Source of the DNA: Pueribacillus sp041725775
GTDB taxonomy: Bacteria > Bacillota > Bacilli > Bacillales > UBA6769
Length of the DNA stretch: 64,000 nt
Direction of reading: 5' to 3'
NCBI RefSeq assembly: GCF_041725775.1
Contig: NZ_JBEUEL010000002.1
Coordinates: 62,001 to 126,000, forward strand
The translations under genes were made by a program, and so were the position numbers. The notes beneath the pieces were generated by a model that did not search any database, was not told the origin of the DNA, and saw only the letters and a list, made by a program, of their open reading frames with translations. Below, piece after piece: positions 1-9,871 of the stretch; the stretch's first letter is position 1; each line of letters opens with the position of its first letter.

Positions 1-271
1 CAACGTGAACTGAAATAATATCAGCACCCGCCCGTGCAAAGTCTGCAATATAAACGTCAGGATTGTCAATCATAAGATGAACATCAAGTGGAAGCTTTGT
101 AATTGGTCGAACGGAGTCAACGACTAGTGGTCCGATCGTAATGTTTGGAACGAAATGACCGTCCATTACGTCAATGTGGATGTAGTCTGCGCCCCCGTGC
201 TCTACTTCTTTTATTTCTTCTCCAAGTTTTGCAAAATCTGCTGCTAAAATCGATGGTGCGACCTTAATCAC
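1..271 (-). CDS. rpe: Ribulose-phosphate 3-epimerase, N-terminal part (runs off the window)
   Basis: The first 90 codons are present; the 3' end lies outside the window. The enzyme interconverts ribulose 5-phosphate and xylulose 5-phosphate in the pentose phosphate pathway. The translation begins MIKVAPSILAADFAKLG and continues with HIDVMDGHFVPN and LDVHLMIDNP, which are the beta-strand 1, metal/substrate and H-x-M signatures of this TIM-barrel family. The start is GTG with an AAAGGAG site a few bases upstream. It follows the rsgA stop codon by two bases, so the two are almost certainly co-transcribed, as in B. subtilis. Confidence 0.93.
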   Translation of the reverse strand, partial: MIKVAPSILAADFAKLGEEIKEVEHGGADYIHIDVMDGHFVPNITIGPLVVDSVRPITKLPLDVHLMIDNPDVYIADFARAGADIISVHV

Positions 272-273
272 AA

Positions 274-1167
274 TTAATATCTCCTTTTAGTTTCTTTCAC
301 TTCATTAAAAAATTGTACGTAATGGTTGTACCGACTCTCTGCGATCTCTCCACTTTTAAGCGCGTCTTTCACTGCACAGTGTGGTTCGGCTAAGTGAGTA
401 CAACCTCTAAATTTACATTTTTCTCGACGTTGTTTCATTTCTGGAAAATATAAAGATAAATCTTCTTCATTAAAGTGACTTAAATCTAAAGAACTAAACC
501 CGGGCGTATCCGCAACTAAACCACCAGCGATCGGAAGAAGTTCAACATGCCTAGTCGTATGCTTACCTCTTCCTAAATGCGTTGAAATTTCATTCGTTGC
601 AATTTGTAATGAAGTATCTAATCCATTAAGCAATGATGACTTTCCGACACCTGACTGACCAGCAACAACGGTTATTTTATCTTTTAAATACGCCTTTAGA
701 GGAGCATAGTTTTCCTGTTCAACGATTGAAAGAAAAAAGATGGGATAACTTAGCGAACGATAAAGGCTTGCCACATCAAATAATCGTTCTCGTTCAGTTG
801 CTGTTAGTAAATCCATTTTTGTAAAACAAATAATGGCTTCGATTTCGTTCGCTTCGATATGGACTAAAAACTTGTCAAGTAATTGCAAACTTAAATCAGG
901 TTCTTTTACCGAAAAAACGACGAGTGCTTGTTCAACGTTTGCAATCGGAGGACGAACGAGTTCATTTTTTCGTGGGAGCAATTCAATAATATACCCATCT
1001 GTTCCATTGTCCGCCTCAAACTTTACAAGATCTCCGACGAGTGGAGTGATTTTGCGCTTACGAAAAACACCGCGTGCACGACATTGATAAACGACATCTT
1101 CTGACAAAACGTAATAAAAACCACTTATTGATTTAATGATTTTCCCTTCGGCAAGCAAGCCAATCAC
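274..1167 (-). CDS. rsgA: Ribosome small subunit-dependent GTPase A
   Basis: Late-stage 30S assembly GTPase (YloQ/RsgA), 297 aa, normal length. An N-terminal OB-fold is followed by a circularly permuted GTPase domain: the G4 motif TKMD (116-119) precedes the P-loop GQSGVGKSS (170-178) and G3 DTPG (220-223). The C-terminal zinc knuckle uses C251, C256, H258 and C264. The start is GTG and overlaps the prkC stop by four bases (GTGA). In B. subtilis this gene belongs to the prpC-prkC-rsgA-rpe block, and RsgA is a reported PrkC substrate, which fits the arrangement here. Confidence 0.96.
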   Translation of the reverse strand: MIGLLAEGKIIKSISGFYYVLSEDVVYQCRARGVFRKRKITPLVGDLVKFEADNGTDGYIIELLPRKNELVRPPIANVEQALVVFSVKEPDLSLQLLDKFLVHIEANEIEAIICFTKMDLLTATERERLFDVASLYRSLSYPIFFLSIVEQENYAPLKAYLKDKITVVAGQSGVGKSSLLNGLDTSLQIATNEISTHLGRGKHTTRHVELLPIAGGLVADTPGFSSLDLSHFNEEDLSLYFPEMKQRREKCKFRGCTHLAEPHCAVKDALKSGEIAESRYNHYVQFFNEVKETKRRY

Positions 1168-3077
1168 TCCATATTTTGAACTTCTCGATACGTATATGTT
1201 TTATTTTTATGCTCTTTTCCATTAATGTAAATCTGAAACGAAGCCGTTCCATGTGGAGCGATAGTTAGCGGAAATGTATACGTTTTTGTATTTGATGCAC
1301 GTTCTTGAACTGCAACGCCATTTTTCGTCGTTGCATCTTGGTAACGAATGATAATCTCAGAGTCTTCATGAATCTCTATTGGTTGAGATACTTCAAACGT
1401 TAATGGCTGTTCTTTTGTTGACGGGTCCTCACCTTTTGAAATTACAAGTTTTACAGTACTACCTTTTTTTACTTCAACAAATGGCTCTGGCGCTTGAGAG
1501 ATGACATGATTTTTATCTACTTTGTCCGAATATTGCTCGGAAATGTCCACCTTTAAACCTTTATCTTTTAAATAAGATTCTGCAGCCTTTTTTGTCATGC
1601 CAATTAAGTTATCGATTGTAACAGTCTGAATTCCGTTACTATATTTTAAAATGAGCGTCGTTTCTTCAATGACGACTTCTTCTCCTTCTTCAGGCGTTTG
1701 TTCAAGAATCGTGCCCGCAGGCTCATCTGACTTCACTTCAATCCATTCAACATCTTCAAAATCTAAATTGCTAATTAGTCGTTCAACGTTATTTTTCGAC
1801 ATGCCGACATAATTTTCAATCACTTTCTTTTCTTTACCAACACTGACAACGATTGTTACTTCACTACGTTCTTTTACCATCGAATCCGGTGACGGACTTT
1901 GGCGTATGATTCGATCTTCTTCAACCTCATTGCTATGTTCTTCTTCTTTAACCGGAACTAAATTACGATCTTGCAATTCTTTGACAGCTTCTTCATACGT
2001 CAATCCCGTCACATCAGGTACTGTTACATCTTTCGCGTTAAATAAGCTGGCGATCGTTACAGCCGTTATAACCCCTAAACTTAAAATAATTAACGCAATT
2101 ATGATAAAAAAACGTCTGCGCTTTTTCTTTTTCTTGTCTTTTTTAGGCTTTTCTTCTTCTGGAGCTTGTTTCGGTAGTTGTTCTTTAATTGGTGTAACAG
2201 GTGCAAGCACTTTCGTTTCTTCATCATCGAAATGTTGATGCAAGTTTTGATGCTCAACGGTTGGCTCTAATGCGATCGAGATATCTGATTGCAATTGAGC
2301 GACATTGTCATAGCGTTGTTTCGGTTCTTTCGCCATAGCCTTATTAATGATATGCTCGACACTTTGCGGTATTTGATCGTTAAGTAACCGCGGTGATGTA
2401 TAGTCTTCTTGCAAATGCTTTAAAGCAACTGTTACCGGGGACTCACCGCTAAATGGAACGATTCCAGTCACCATTTCATAAAGAACTACACCTAAAGAAT
2501 AAATGTCTGATTTCTCAGTTGAAATGCTTCCTTTTGCTTGTTCAGGTGACAAATAATGGACAGAACCTAACACCGACTTCGTATGTGTAATCGTAGCGGA
2601 TGTCATCGCCATTGCAATACCAAAATCCGTTACTTTTACTTGACCACTGTCGGTAATCAATATGTTATGTGGTTTTATATCGCGGTGAATAATATGGTTA
2701 TCATGAGCATGACGGATCGCGGATAATATTTTGGTGAAAATAGATAGTGCTTCTTCAATGGCCAATGGTGCGGCCTCACGTATGTATTCTTTTAACGTTT
2801 TCCCTTTTACATATTCCATGACGATGTAGTAAACTTGTTCTTCTTCTCCAACATCATAAATGTTAACGATATTCGGGTGTGACAAGCTTGTTGCCGATTC
2901 TGCTTCACGGCGAAACCGCAATATGAATTCATCGTCATTTGAAAATTCTGATCGAAGTACTTTAACCGCCACCGTTCGATCTAAAATTAAATCCTCCGCA
3001 CGGTAGACGATAGCCATTCCGCCTTCCCCAATCACTTCAAGAAGCTTGTACCGTTCATTTAAGCGTTTATTTATCAT
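1164..3077 (-). CDS. prkC: Membrane Ser/Thr protein kinase with PASTA repeats (PrkC)
   Basis: Hanks-type receptor kinase that senses muropeptides or cell wall state; 637 aa. The cytoplasmic kinase domain spans about 10-270, with glycine loop GEGGMA, VAVK lysine K39, catalytic HRD (131-133) and DFG (151-153). A basic juxtamembrane stretch rich in Lys/Arg leads to one transmembrane helix (about 325-347). Three extracellular PASTA repeats follow, then a C-terminal beta-rich domain, as in B. subtilis PrkC. It overlaps prpC by four bases (ATGA), the usual kinase-phosphatase translational coupling. Confidence 0.97.
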   Translation of the reverse strand: MINKRLNERYKLLEVIGEGGMAIVYRAEDLILDRTVAVKVLRSEFSNDDEFILRFRREAESATSLSHPNIVNIYDVGEEEQVYYIVMEYVKGKTLKEYIREAAPLAIEEALSIFTKILSAIRHAHDNHIIHRDIKPHNILITDSGQVKVTDFGIAMAMTSATITHTKSVLGSVHYLSPEQAKGSISTEKSDIYSLGVVLYEMVTGIVPFSGESPVTVALKHLQEDYTSPRLLNDQIPQSVEHIINKAMAKEPKQRYDNVAQLQSDISIALEPTVEHQNLHQHFDDEETKVLAPVTPIKEQLPKQAPEEEKPKKDKKKKKRRRFFIIIALIILSLGVITAVTIASLFNAKDVTVPDVTGLTYEEAVKELQDRNLVPVKEEEHSNEVEEDRIIRQSPSPDSMVKERSEVTIVVSVGKEKKVIENYVGMSKNNVERLISNLDFEDVEWIEVKSDEPAGTILEQTPEEGEEVVIEETTLILKYSNGIQTVTIDNLIGMTKKAAESYLKDKGLKVDISEQYSDKVDKNHVISQAPEPFVEVKKGSTVKLVISKGEDPSTKEQPLTFEVSQPIEIHEDSEIIIRYQDATTKNGVAVQERASNTKTYTFPLTIAPHGTASFQIYINGKEHKNKTYTYREVQNME

Positions 3078-3829
3078 GAGGACTCACCTTTTTTACCGAA
3101 AGCCACATGCTTAAGTAATATAAGCGTTATATTATCTTCCCCGCCAGCAGCATTTGCCATCGCAATTAATTCATCAGCTTGCTTCTCTAGCGATTCGGAT
3201 GAGCGAATCGTTTGCTCTAGCTCTCGTTCATCAACTTTATTCGTTAAACCATCTGAACAGAGTAATAAATAATCATTCTCCTCCCAATCTAACGAACGAA
3301 TATCGATCGTAACGTTCTCTTCTGTACCTAATGCTCGAAGTAAAATATGTTTACGTGGATGGTGTTCCGCTTCTTCTTTTGTAATTTGACCATTTTTTAC
3401 GAGTTCATTTACGAGTGAATGATCTTCTGTTAACAATGAAAAACCGCTTTCGTTTAGTAAATAAATTCGGCTATCACCGATATGAGCAAATGTTACATTG
3501 GAATCAGTACAAATAACGGCCACGATCGTTGTACCCATACCTGAATACTCAGGGTTAGATTTTGAGAAATTAAATAATTTCGTATTCGCTTCTGTGATCG
3601 TGTTATTCAACCATTGCTCTGCTTCGGATGGTGTTAGATCATTCGTTACTTTCTGCCACTCTTCTTCTAAAAATGAAACTGCCATCTCGCTAGCTATCTC
3701 ACCCGCTTGATGTCCACCCATTCCGTCTGCTACGACAGCTAACAAGCGATTGCCATTCCAAAAAAAGCCCCCGTAATCTTCATTAAGCGTCCGTATTTTA
3801 CCTGTATCGGTTCGAAAAACCGCCGCCAT
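3074..3829 (-). CDS. prpC: PP2C-type protein phosphatase, partner of PrkC
   Basis: Mn-dependent Ser/Thr phosphatase that reverses PrkC phosphorylation; 251 aa from the chosen start. PP2C metal motifs are visible: RTLNED near the N-terminus, VVADGMGGHQAGE, GDSRIYL, LLCSDGLTN and GGEDNITLIL at the C-terminus. The ATG at 3829 is preferred because AGAGGTG lies six bases upstream; the in-frame GTG at 3838 is part of that ribosome binding site. The gene follows rsmB by about 50 bp. The rlmN gene normally found between them in B. subtilis is missing. Confidence 0.95.
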   Translation of the reverse strand: MAAVFRTDTGKIRTLNEDYGGFFWNGNRLLAVVADGMGGHQAGEIASEMAVSFLEEEWQKVTNDLTPSEAEQWLNNTITEANTKLFNFSKSNPEYSGMGTTIVAVICTDSNVTFAHIGDSRIYLLNESGFSLLTEDHSLVNELVKNGQITKEEAEHHPRKHILLRALGTEENVTIDIRSLDWEENDYLLLCSDGLTNKVDERELEQTIRSSESLEKQADELIAMANAAGGEDNITLILLKHVAFGKKGESS

Positions 3830-3881
3830 CTTTTTCACCTCTTCTTCTTGCCAACTCCTACCTAATCATCCAGCATACACT

Positions 3882-5231
3882 TTAATTTTTCCGCAATGCT
3901 GCGATATAGAAACCATCGCTTTGAAAATAGTGGGGAAGAATTTGAACTTCACCCCGTTCGACTTCACAATAGGATAACAATTTTTCAGGGAGTCTTTCAC
4001 ATAGACGTTCATCCCGAGAAAAATCCACGTGTGTTTCTAAAAATGAATCGATGATTTGTTCATTTTCACGTGCTTCGATTGTACACGTGCTATAGATGAG
4101 TGTGCCGCCTTTTTTAAGCAAAGGAGCAACCGAATGAAGAATTTCTTTTTGAATGCTCGACATGTGACCGACATCCTGCTCACTTTTTGTCCATTTTATA
4201 TCAGGCTTACGTCGCAAAACTCCGAACCCAGTACACGGTGCATCTACAAGTATGCGATCAAACGATTCGTTCAAAAAGTTCTGCTGTGCTTCCCTTGCAT
4301 CTACTACTTTTGTTTTCACGCTCGATATCTGTAACCTTTCAATCTGTTGTTCAATGAGATTTACTTTATGTTCGTAAATATCTAAGGCGATAATTTCTCC
4401 TTCATCATTCATTAATTCGGCTAAATGTGTCGTTTTCCCTCCAGGTGCAGCACAACAATCAAGAACAGTTTCTCCTTTTTGAGGATCCACTGCCCGTCCA
4501 ACGAGCATAGAGCTTTCATCTTGAACAGTGACGAGTCCTTGTTTAAAGACGTCTGTTGCAAAAAGATTCCCATGCTTCACTTCAATTGCTTCAATGGAGA
4601 GGTTGCCTTTTTGTGCAATTACACCTTCCATTTCTAACCGTTCAATTACTTCCGAAACTGACGTTTTACTGACATTCACTCGGGCAGTCACGGGGGCTCG
4701 CTCTAAGTTTGCTTTGCAAATCTTGATCGTAGTCTCAATGCCATATTGCTTAATCCATTGTGCCACAAGCCATGTTGGGTGGCTATACATTACAGATAGC
4801 TGTTCCACATGATTTTGAATCGAATTGAATTCAGGTAACCCTTTTCTTTGCACATTTCGTAAAATCCCGTTCACTATACTAGCTAATCCGCGATGTCCTT
4901 TCTTTTTCGCAATTTGTACCGCCTCATAAATAATGGCACGATCAGGAATCCGTTCTAAATAAACCATTTGGTAAAGTGACATTCGTAATAATGTGAGCAC
5001 CCATTCATCTTTCTTCTTTATTTTTTTCATTAAATATTGTCTTAAAAAGAAGTCCAGTGTTTTTTTTCGTTGAACAGTCCCATACACAATTTCAGTGAAT
5101 AGCCCTGCATCCTTCTCATTTATAATTCCTTGTTTCATCACACTATTTACTAATAAATTACTGTATGCTTCTTCATTTTCAATTTTGAGCAACGCTTCGA
5201 ACGCAACTTCACGAACGTTTTTAGTCTTCAT
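3882..5231 (-). CDS. rsmB: 16S rRNA m5C967 methyltransferase (RsmB/Sun)
   Basis: SAM-dependent cytosine-5 methyltransferase acting on 16S rRNA, 449 aa. An N-terminal NusB-like RNA-binding domain (about 1-130) is followed by the Rossmann methyltransferase with CCAAPGGKTTHLAE (SAM motif), DAPCTGFGVLRRKPDIKW (catalytic PC motif) and IYSTCTIEARENE (second conserved cysteine). The start ATG sits directly after the fmt stop codon, with AGGAG inside the last fmt codons, so translation is probably coupled to fmt. Confidence 0.96.
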   Translation of the reverse strand: MKTKNVREVAFEALLKIENEEAYSNLLVNSVMKQGIINEKDAGLFTEIVYGTVQRKKTLDFFLRQYLMKKIKKKDEWVLTLLRMSLYQMVYLERIPDRAIIYEAVQIAKKKGHRGLASIVNGILRNVQRKGLPEFNSIQNHVEQLSVMYSHPTWLVAQWIKQYGIETTIKICKANLERAPVTARVNVSKTSVSEVIERLEMEGVIAQKGNLSIEAIEVKHGNLFATDVFKQGLVTVQDESSMLVGRAVDPQKGETVLDCCAAPGGKTTHLAELMNDEGEIIALDIYEHKVNLIEQQIERLQISSVKTKVVDAREAQQNFLNESFDRILVDAPCTGFGVLRRKPDIKWTKSEQDVGHMSSIQKEILHSVAPLLKKGGTLIYSTCTIEARENEQIIDSFLETHVDFSRDERLCERLPEKLLSYCEVERGEVQILPHYFQSDGFYIAALRKN

Positions 5232-6161
5232 TTAATCTCCTAATTTTTCTCCGATTCTCATTTTTTTTCCTTGTAAAAATTGTTCAGCTGTCATTCGTTT
5301 TTTACCTGAAGGTTGACAATCGACAATTTTTATACCCGTTTTATTTCCAGTCGCAACAGTAAAACCGTCCTTTTCGATATGCACGATCGTTCCAGGCTCA
5401 TTCGTTTCGGCTAAAGGAACTTTCTCCCCCCACCAAACTTTAAAAGGTTGTTTATCTAAATGTGTATAAGCGACAGGCCATGGGTGCAACCCACGAATTT
5501 GATTGTAAACAGCTTCTCCATCCTTCGTCCAATCAATCCGTTCTTGATCACGCGTAATGTTCGGAGCATAAGTCACTTCCTCCTCAATTTGCTTCACGGG
5601 TTGTATTTTGCCATCAATAAGTAAAGGTATCGTCTCTGATAATAACGTTGCACCTGCCGCACTCAATTTATCATGCATCGTACCGACATGGTCGGTCTCC
5701 TCAATCGGCACTTTCACTTGCTGTAAAATATCTCCCGCATCCATCTTCTCAACCATGTACATGATTGTGATCCCAGTTTCATTTTTACCATCGATAATCG
5801 CTTGATGAATCGGTGCCCCGCCGCGATATTCAGGTAATAATGATGCATGGACGTTAATACAGCCATAACGTGGTGCTTCTAAAATTTCGGTAGGAAGCAT
5901 TTGCCCATACGCGGCTGTTACGATGAGATCTGGCTTTAATTCAACGATTTGCTCATATTCTTGCTTTAACTGTTCTGGCTGATAAATTGGTAAATGATGT
6001 TTTAATGCCTCTACTTTCACTGGCGGCGGCGATAACACTTTTTTACGACCTTTCGGTCGATCCGGCTGAGTAACAACCGCGATCACATCGTATTCATCAT
6101 GAAGCAACTGTTTCAAAATCGGTACAGAAAAGTCTGGAGTTCCCATAAAAATAATTTTCAA
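5232..6161 (-). CDS. fmt: Methionyl-tRNA formyltransferase
   Basis: Formylates initiator Met-tRNA using 10-formyl-THF; 309 aa. The N-terminal formyltransferase domain shows FMGTPDFSVP, the conserved NVHASLLPEYRGGAPIHQA with catalytic Asn/His, and the formyl-THF loop; the C-terminal OB-like domain follows from about 205. The start is uncertain: a TTG at 6161 has AAGGTG nine bases upstream, while the in-frame GTG at 6173 lies inside that site. In B. subtilis def (peptide deformylase) lies between priA and fmt; only about 20 bp separates them here, so def is absent at this locus. Confidence 0.94.
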   Translation of the reverse strand: MKIIFMGTPDFSVPILKQLLHDEYDVIAVVTQPDRPKGRKKVLSPPPVKVEALKHHLPIYQPEQLKQEYEQIVELKPDLIVTAAYGQMLPTEILEAPRYGCINVHASLLPEYRGGAPIHQAIIDGKNETGITIMYMVEKMDAGDILQQVKVPIEETDHVGTMHDKLSAAGATLLSETIPLLIDGKIQPVKQIEEEVTYAPNITRDQERIDWTKDGEAVYNQIRGLHPWPVAYTHLDKQPFKVWWGEKVPLAETNEPGTIVHIEKDGFTVATGNKTGIKIVDCQPSGKKRMTAEQFLQGKKMRIGEKLGD

Positions 6162-6183
6162 ATTAACGTTCACCTTCTCTTAA

Positions 6184-8592
6184 CTACATAAGCATTTGCG
6201 GATTTTGATCAATGATGATTTGTAATTCAGACTGAGTCAGTTCACTTTCGTAATGCGATAATATCGTTTTTAATGTTTCAACTAACTTCGGTTCATTTTT
6301 GTATTTTACCATGCATTGGTAACGATATCTATCTTTGATACGTGGAATGACACATGCAGCTGGGCCTAAAACTACAGCTTGCTTCGATAATTGACGTTTA
6401 AGAACTTTGGCAATTTGTTCGCTAATCGCTATAACCTTCATAAGTTCATGATGTGAAACGGTAATCGAAGTTAAATAATAATAAGGCGGGTAAGCATGTG
6501 CTTGACGTATCTTCATTTCTTGATTAAAAAAAGCGTGGTAATTATGCTCACTTGCATATTGAATACTGTAATGTTCAGGCGCGTACGTCTGAATGATGAC
6601 TTTCCCAGCTAATTCATGTCTTCCCGCGCGGCCAGCAACTTGTGTTAACAATTGAAATGTCCGTTCTGCTGACCGAAAATCAGGTAAATTTAACATCGTA
6701 TCTGCAGTGATGACTCCGACGAGCGTGACATCTGGAAAGTCTAGACCTTTCGCAATCATTTGCGTCCCTAATAAAACGTCACCTTGTTTATTCGCAAATG
6801 CTGATAGAAGTTTTTCATGTGCCCCTTTTCGTGATGTTGTATCGACATCCATGCGAATAATGCGAGCTTCAGGAATAAGTTTCAATAATTCTTCTTCTAC
6901 TTTTTGTGTACCCGTTCCAAAAAACCGAATATGTTCACTGCTACATTCTGGACAGCGATTCGCAACAGGTTCTTCATACCCACAATAATGACATTTCACC
7001 TGCTGTTTATTTTTATGGTAGGTTAGTGAAATGTCACAATGAGGACATTCAGCAACGTAACCACAATCACGACAAATAATAAATGTAGAGTATCCTCGTC
7101 GGTTTAACAAAAGGACACATTGCTCATTTCTAGCAAGCGATTCTTTTAAACTTTCAACAAGCTCTCTCGAAAAAATGGATCGGTTCCCTTCACGAAGCTC
7201 TTCTCGCATATCAACTGTAATTACAGTAGGCATCGCTTGAGAATAAATCCGTTCGCTCAATTCAGACAACTGATATACTTGTTTGATGCTTCTTGCATAC
7301 GACTCTAAAGATGGTGTGGCACTTCCAAGAATAAGAGGGCATTGATGATAATCGCTTCTCCATTCCGCGACATCTCTCGCATGATAACGGGGATTTTCTT
7401 CTTGTTTGTAACTGCTTTCGTGTTCTTCATCAATAATAATCATTCCGAGATTTTCAAACGGTGCAAAAATCGCCGAACGCGCGCCGACGACAACTTTTAC
7501 TTGTTTCCGATGAATTTTTAACCATTCGTCGTATTTTTCTCCTGCTGATAAGCCGCTATGTAAAACAGCAACTTTTTCCCCAAATCGTTCTTTAAATCGC
7601 TTGACCATTTGCGGAGTGAGTGAAATTTCAGGAACGAGCACAATCGCCTCTTTCCCTTTTTGCAAAACGGAAGCAATCGACTGTAAATAAATTTCTGTTT
7701 TCCCGCTTCCCGTCACACCGTGCACTAAAAACGTTTCTCGTTTTTCTTTCGAAACAGCGGATAAGATCGGATTAATTGCTTTTTTCTGAACATCAGTTAA
7801 CGGAAGCGGCTGCGACAATTCACTTGACGCTATCGCATATGGATCGCGATATACTTGCCGTTCTTTTTCAACGAGTAACTGTTTTTGAATTAAAGACTTT
7901 AATACTGAACGCGATACGTGTAGCGTGTCCAATAGTTGTTGTACAGGAATTTCCTTAAAGTTTTCAGTAAACCATTGTAAAATTTCTGTTTGTTTTTTTG
8001 CTCTCGGATCTAACAATTTAATTTCTTTTTTTAACGTCTCTACATCGACTTTCGGTTCGATCACTTTTATCACTTTTTTTGTTTTACGCTCTTTAATTTC
8101 AGTAACAATTTCGAGAACACCTTGCTTGAGAAGTGTTTGAATCTGTTTCATTTGTTCTGTCGAACTTTTATTCAATTCTGTTAAGCTAACAGACTCTCGC
8201 TGTTTAAACAGCGATTGAACTTCATTCGGAAGTGCGTCTCGTTCTTTTATTTTCACATGTTTTTTATAATGAACTTTCAATGCAACGGGAAGCATCGCTT
8301 GTAAAGCGGTTACTGAAAAACAAAGTGTGTGATCGCTTAACCAGAAACCGAGTTCAAGCAATTCAGACGTTAATACAGGTTCTAAATCAAGGAGCTCATC
8401 GATCGATTTTAATTTTGAAATGTCTGACTCTTCTTGGAAATCTATGACAAATCCTTGTACTTTTCGTCGACCAAACGGAACGATAACACGCATTCCTCTT
8501 TCAATTATGCTTGTCCACTGGTTCGGAACTTTGTAATCGAAAGGACGGTCGGTTTGACTCGTTGCCACATCAACGATCACCTTCGCAATCAT
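6184..8592 (-). CDS. priA: Replication restart DNA helicase PriA
   Basis: Primosomal 3'-5' helicase that reloads the replisome at stalled forks; 802 aa, normal length. Domains in order: N-terminal 3'-DNA-binding domain (MIAKVIVDVATSQTDRPFDY), winged helix, helicase lobe 1 with Walker A GVTGSGKTE (292-300) and DEEH, a zinc-binding insertion with four CxxC pairs (CRDC, CPHC, CHYC, CPEC) around 505-555, and lobe 2 with GTQMIAKGLDFPDVTLVGV. The ATG overlaps the coaBC stop by four bases. Confidence 0.97.
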   Translation of the reverse strand: MIAKVIVDVATSQTDRPFDYKVPNQWTSIIERGMRVIVPFGRRKVQGFVIDFQEESDISKLKSIDELLDLEPVLTSELLELGFWLSDHTLCFSVTALQAMLPVALKVHYKKHVKIKERDALPNEVQSLFKQRESVSLTELNKSSTEQMKQIQTLLKQGVLEIVTEIKERKTKKVIKVIEPKVDVETLKKEIKLLDPRAKKQTEILQWFTENFKEIPVQQLLDTLHVSRSVLKSLIQKQLLVEKERQVYRDPYAIASSELSQPLPLTDVQKKAINPILSAVSKEKRETFLVHGVTGSGKTEIYLQSIASVLQKGKEAIVLVPEISLTPQMVKRFKERFGEKVAVLHSGLSAGEKYDEWLKIHRKQVKVVVGARSAIFAPFENLGMIIIDEEHESSYKQEENPRYHARDVAEWRSDYHQCPLILGSATPSLESYARSIKQVYQLSELSERIYSQAMPTVITVDMREELREGNRSIFSRELVESLKESLARNEQCVLLLNRRGYSTFIICRDCGYVAECPHCDISLTYHKNKQQVKCHYCGYEEPVANRCPECSSEHIRFFGTGTQKVEEELLKLIPEARIIRMDVDTTSRKGAHEKLLSAFANKQGDVLLGTQMIAKGLDFPDVTLVGVITADTMLNLPDFRSAERTFQLLTQVAGRAGRHELAGKVIIQTYAPEHYSIQYASEHNYHAFFNQEMKIRQAHAYPPYYYLTSITVSHHELMKVIAISEQIAKVLKRQLSKQAVVLGPAACVIPRIKDRYRYQCMVKYKNEPKLVETLKTILSHYESELTQSELQIIIDQNPQMLM

Positions 8593-9809
8593 TGTTTTTT
8601 GTCATCCTTCATCATCGCGAGCGCTTCTAATAATAGGCGGTGTGCAACTTCATGTTTTGTTAAAAGAGGCCATTCTTTTCTATTTCCATTCCGATCAAGA
8701 AGCGTAACCGCATTCGTGTCTGTTGCAAAACCAGAACCTGCTTCTTTCACATTGTTCGCAACGATCAGATCTAAATTTTTTTTCTTTAACTTTTGTAAAG
8801 CGAATTGTTCCACATTCGTTGACTCTGCAGCAAACCCAATTAAAAATTGATGTTGTTTTCTTTTGCCTAATTCAGCTAAAATATCTTTCGTCCTCTCCAT
8901 AACGATCGTTAAATCACCCTCTTTTTTCTTAACTTTATGAGAAAAGACTTCTTTCGGACGATAATCGGCGACTGCTGCTGATTTTACGACAAGATCAGTT
9001 TGTTCAAATTCGTTTATTACCGCTTCGTACATGTCTTCTGCTGATGTTACATCGATTCGCTTCACATTGAATGGCGTATCAAGTGCTGTTGGACCCGCAA
9101 TTAAAGTTACTTTTGCACCTAAATCACTTGCGACTTCTGCAATCGCAAATCCCATTTTTCCTGTAGACCGATTCGTCAGGTAACGAACAGGATCGATCAC
9201 TTCAACCGTTGGACCAGCGGTAACGAGTACATTTTTCCCTTGCAATGGTTGTTCGTTCGTTTTAAGAAAATATTGTTCAAGTGATCGTACTATTTCTTCT
9301 GGTTCAGCAAGCCGACCTTTTCCAACGTAACCACATGCGAGCAAACCTTCCCCTGGCTCGATAAATCGATAGCCAAACGATGCTAATGTTTGCATGTTTT
9401 GTTTAACTGCACGGTGTTCATACATATGGGAGTTCATTGCTGGTGCAATGAAAATTGGGGCAGTCGTTGCCGTAAGTGTAGTAGAAATCATATCATCTGC
9501 TAAACCATGTGCTAACTTCGCAATGATATTCGCTGTTGCTGGTGCGATAACAACGAGATCAGCCCAATCAGCTAGTTCAATATGGGCGATGTTTTTCGGG
9601 TCTTTTTCATCGAATGTGTCAACGTAAACGTGATTTCTTGACATCGTCTGGAATGTAAGTGGGGTGACAAATTGCTGGGCAGCAGGTGTCATCATCACTT
9701 TTACATCTGCCCCTTTTTTATACAGCTGGCTCGTTAATGCAGCAGCTTTAAAAACAGCAATCCCACCCGTTACACAGAGCAAAATTTTTTTACCATTTAG
9801 CTCCATCAT
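8589..9809 (-). CDS. coaBC: Bifunctional phosphopantothenoylcysteine decarboxylase/synthetase
   Basis: Two consecutive steps of coenzyme A synthesis in one 406-aa polypeptide. The N-terminal CoaC flavoprotein (about 1-180) has the VTGGIAVFKAA nucleotide loop, PAMNSHMYEH motif and the GLLACGYVGKGRLAEP substrate-flap cysteine. The C-terminal CoaB ligase (about 185-400) has VTAGPTVEVIDPVRYLTN and the SAAVADYRP and NDIV-like segments. The start ATG follows AGGAGAG by six bases. A terminator lies between rpoZ and this gene, so coaBC-priA-fmt-rsmB probably uses its own promoter. Confidence 0.97.
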   Translation of the reverse strand: MMELNGKKILLCVTGGIAVFKAAALTSQLYKKGADVKVMMTPAAQQFVTPLTFQTMSRNHVYVDTFDEKDPKNIAHIELADWADLVVIAPATANIIAKLAHGLADDMISTTLTATTAPIFIAPAMNSHMYEHRAVKQNMQTLASFGYRFIEPGEGLLACGYVGKGRLAEPEEIVRSLEQYFLKTNEQPLQGKNVLVTAGPTVEVIDPVRYLTNRSTGKMGFAIAEVASDLGAKVTLIAGPTALDTPFNVKRIDVTSAEDMYEAVINEFEQTDLVVKSAAVADYRPKEVFSHKVKKKEGDLTIVMERTKDILAELGKRKQHQFLIGFAAESTNVEQFALQKLKKKNLDLIVANNVKEAGSGFATDTNAVTLLDRNGNRKEWPLLTKHEVAHRLLLEALAMMKDDKKQ

Positions 9810-9871
9810 CTATCTCTCTCCTATCGTAGGCATGTTTTCTAGATTTTAAAAATTACCCAAAAACCTTAATA

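Noticed and set aside
8434..8850. 138-codon plus-strand open frame across the priA/coaBC junction
   Set aside because: Shadow of two strongly supported minus-strand genes; no ribosome binding site and no recognisable domain.
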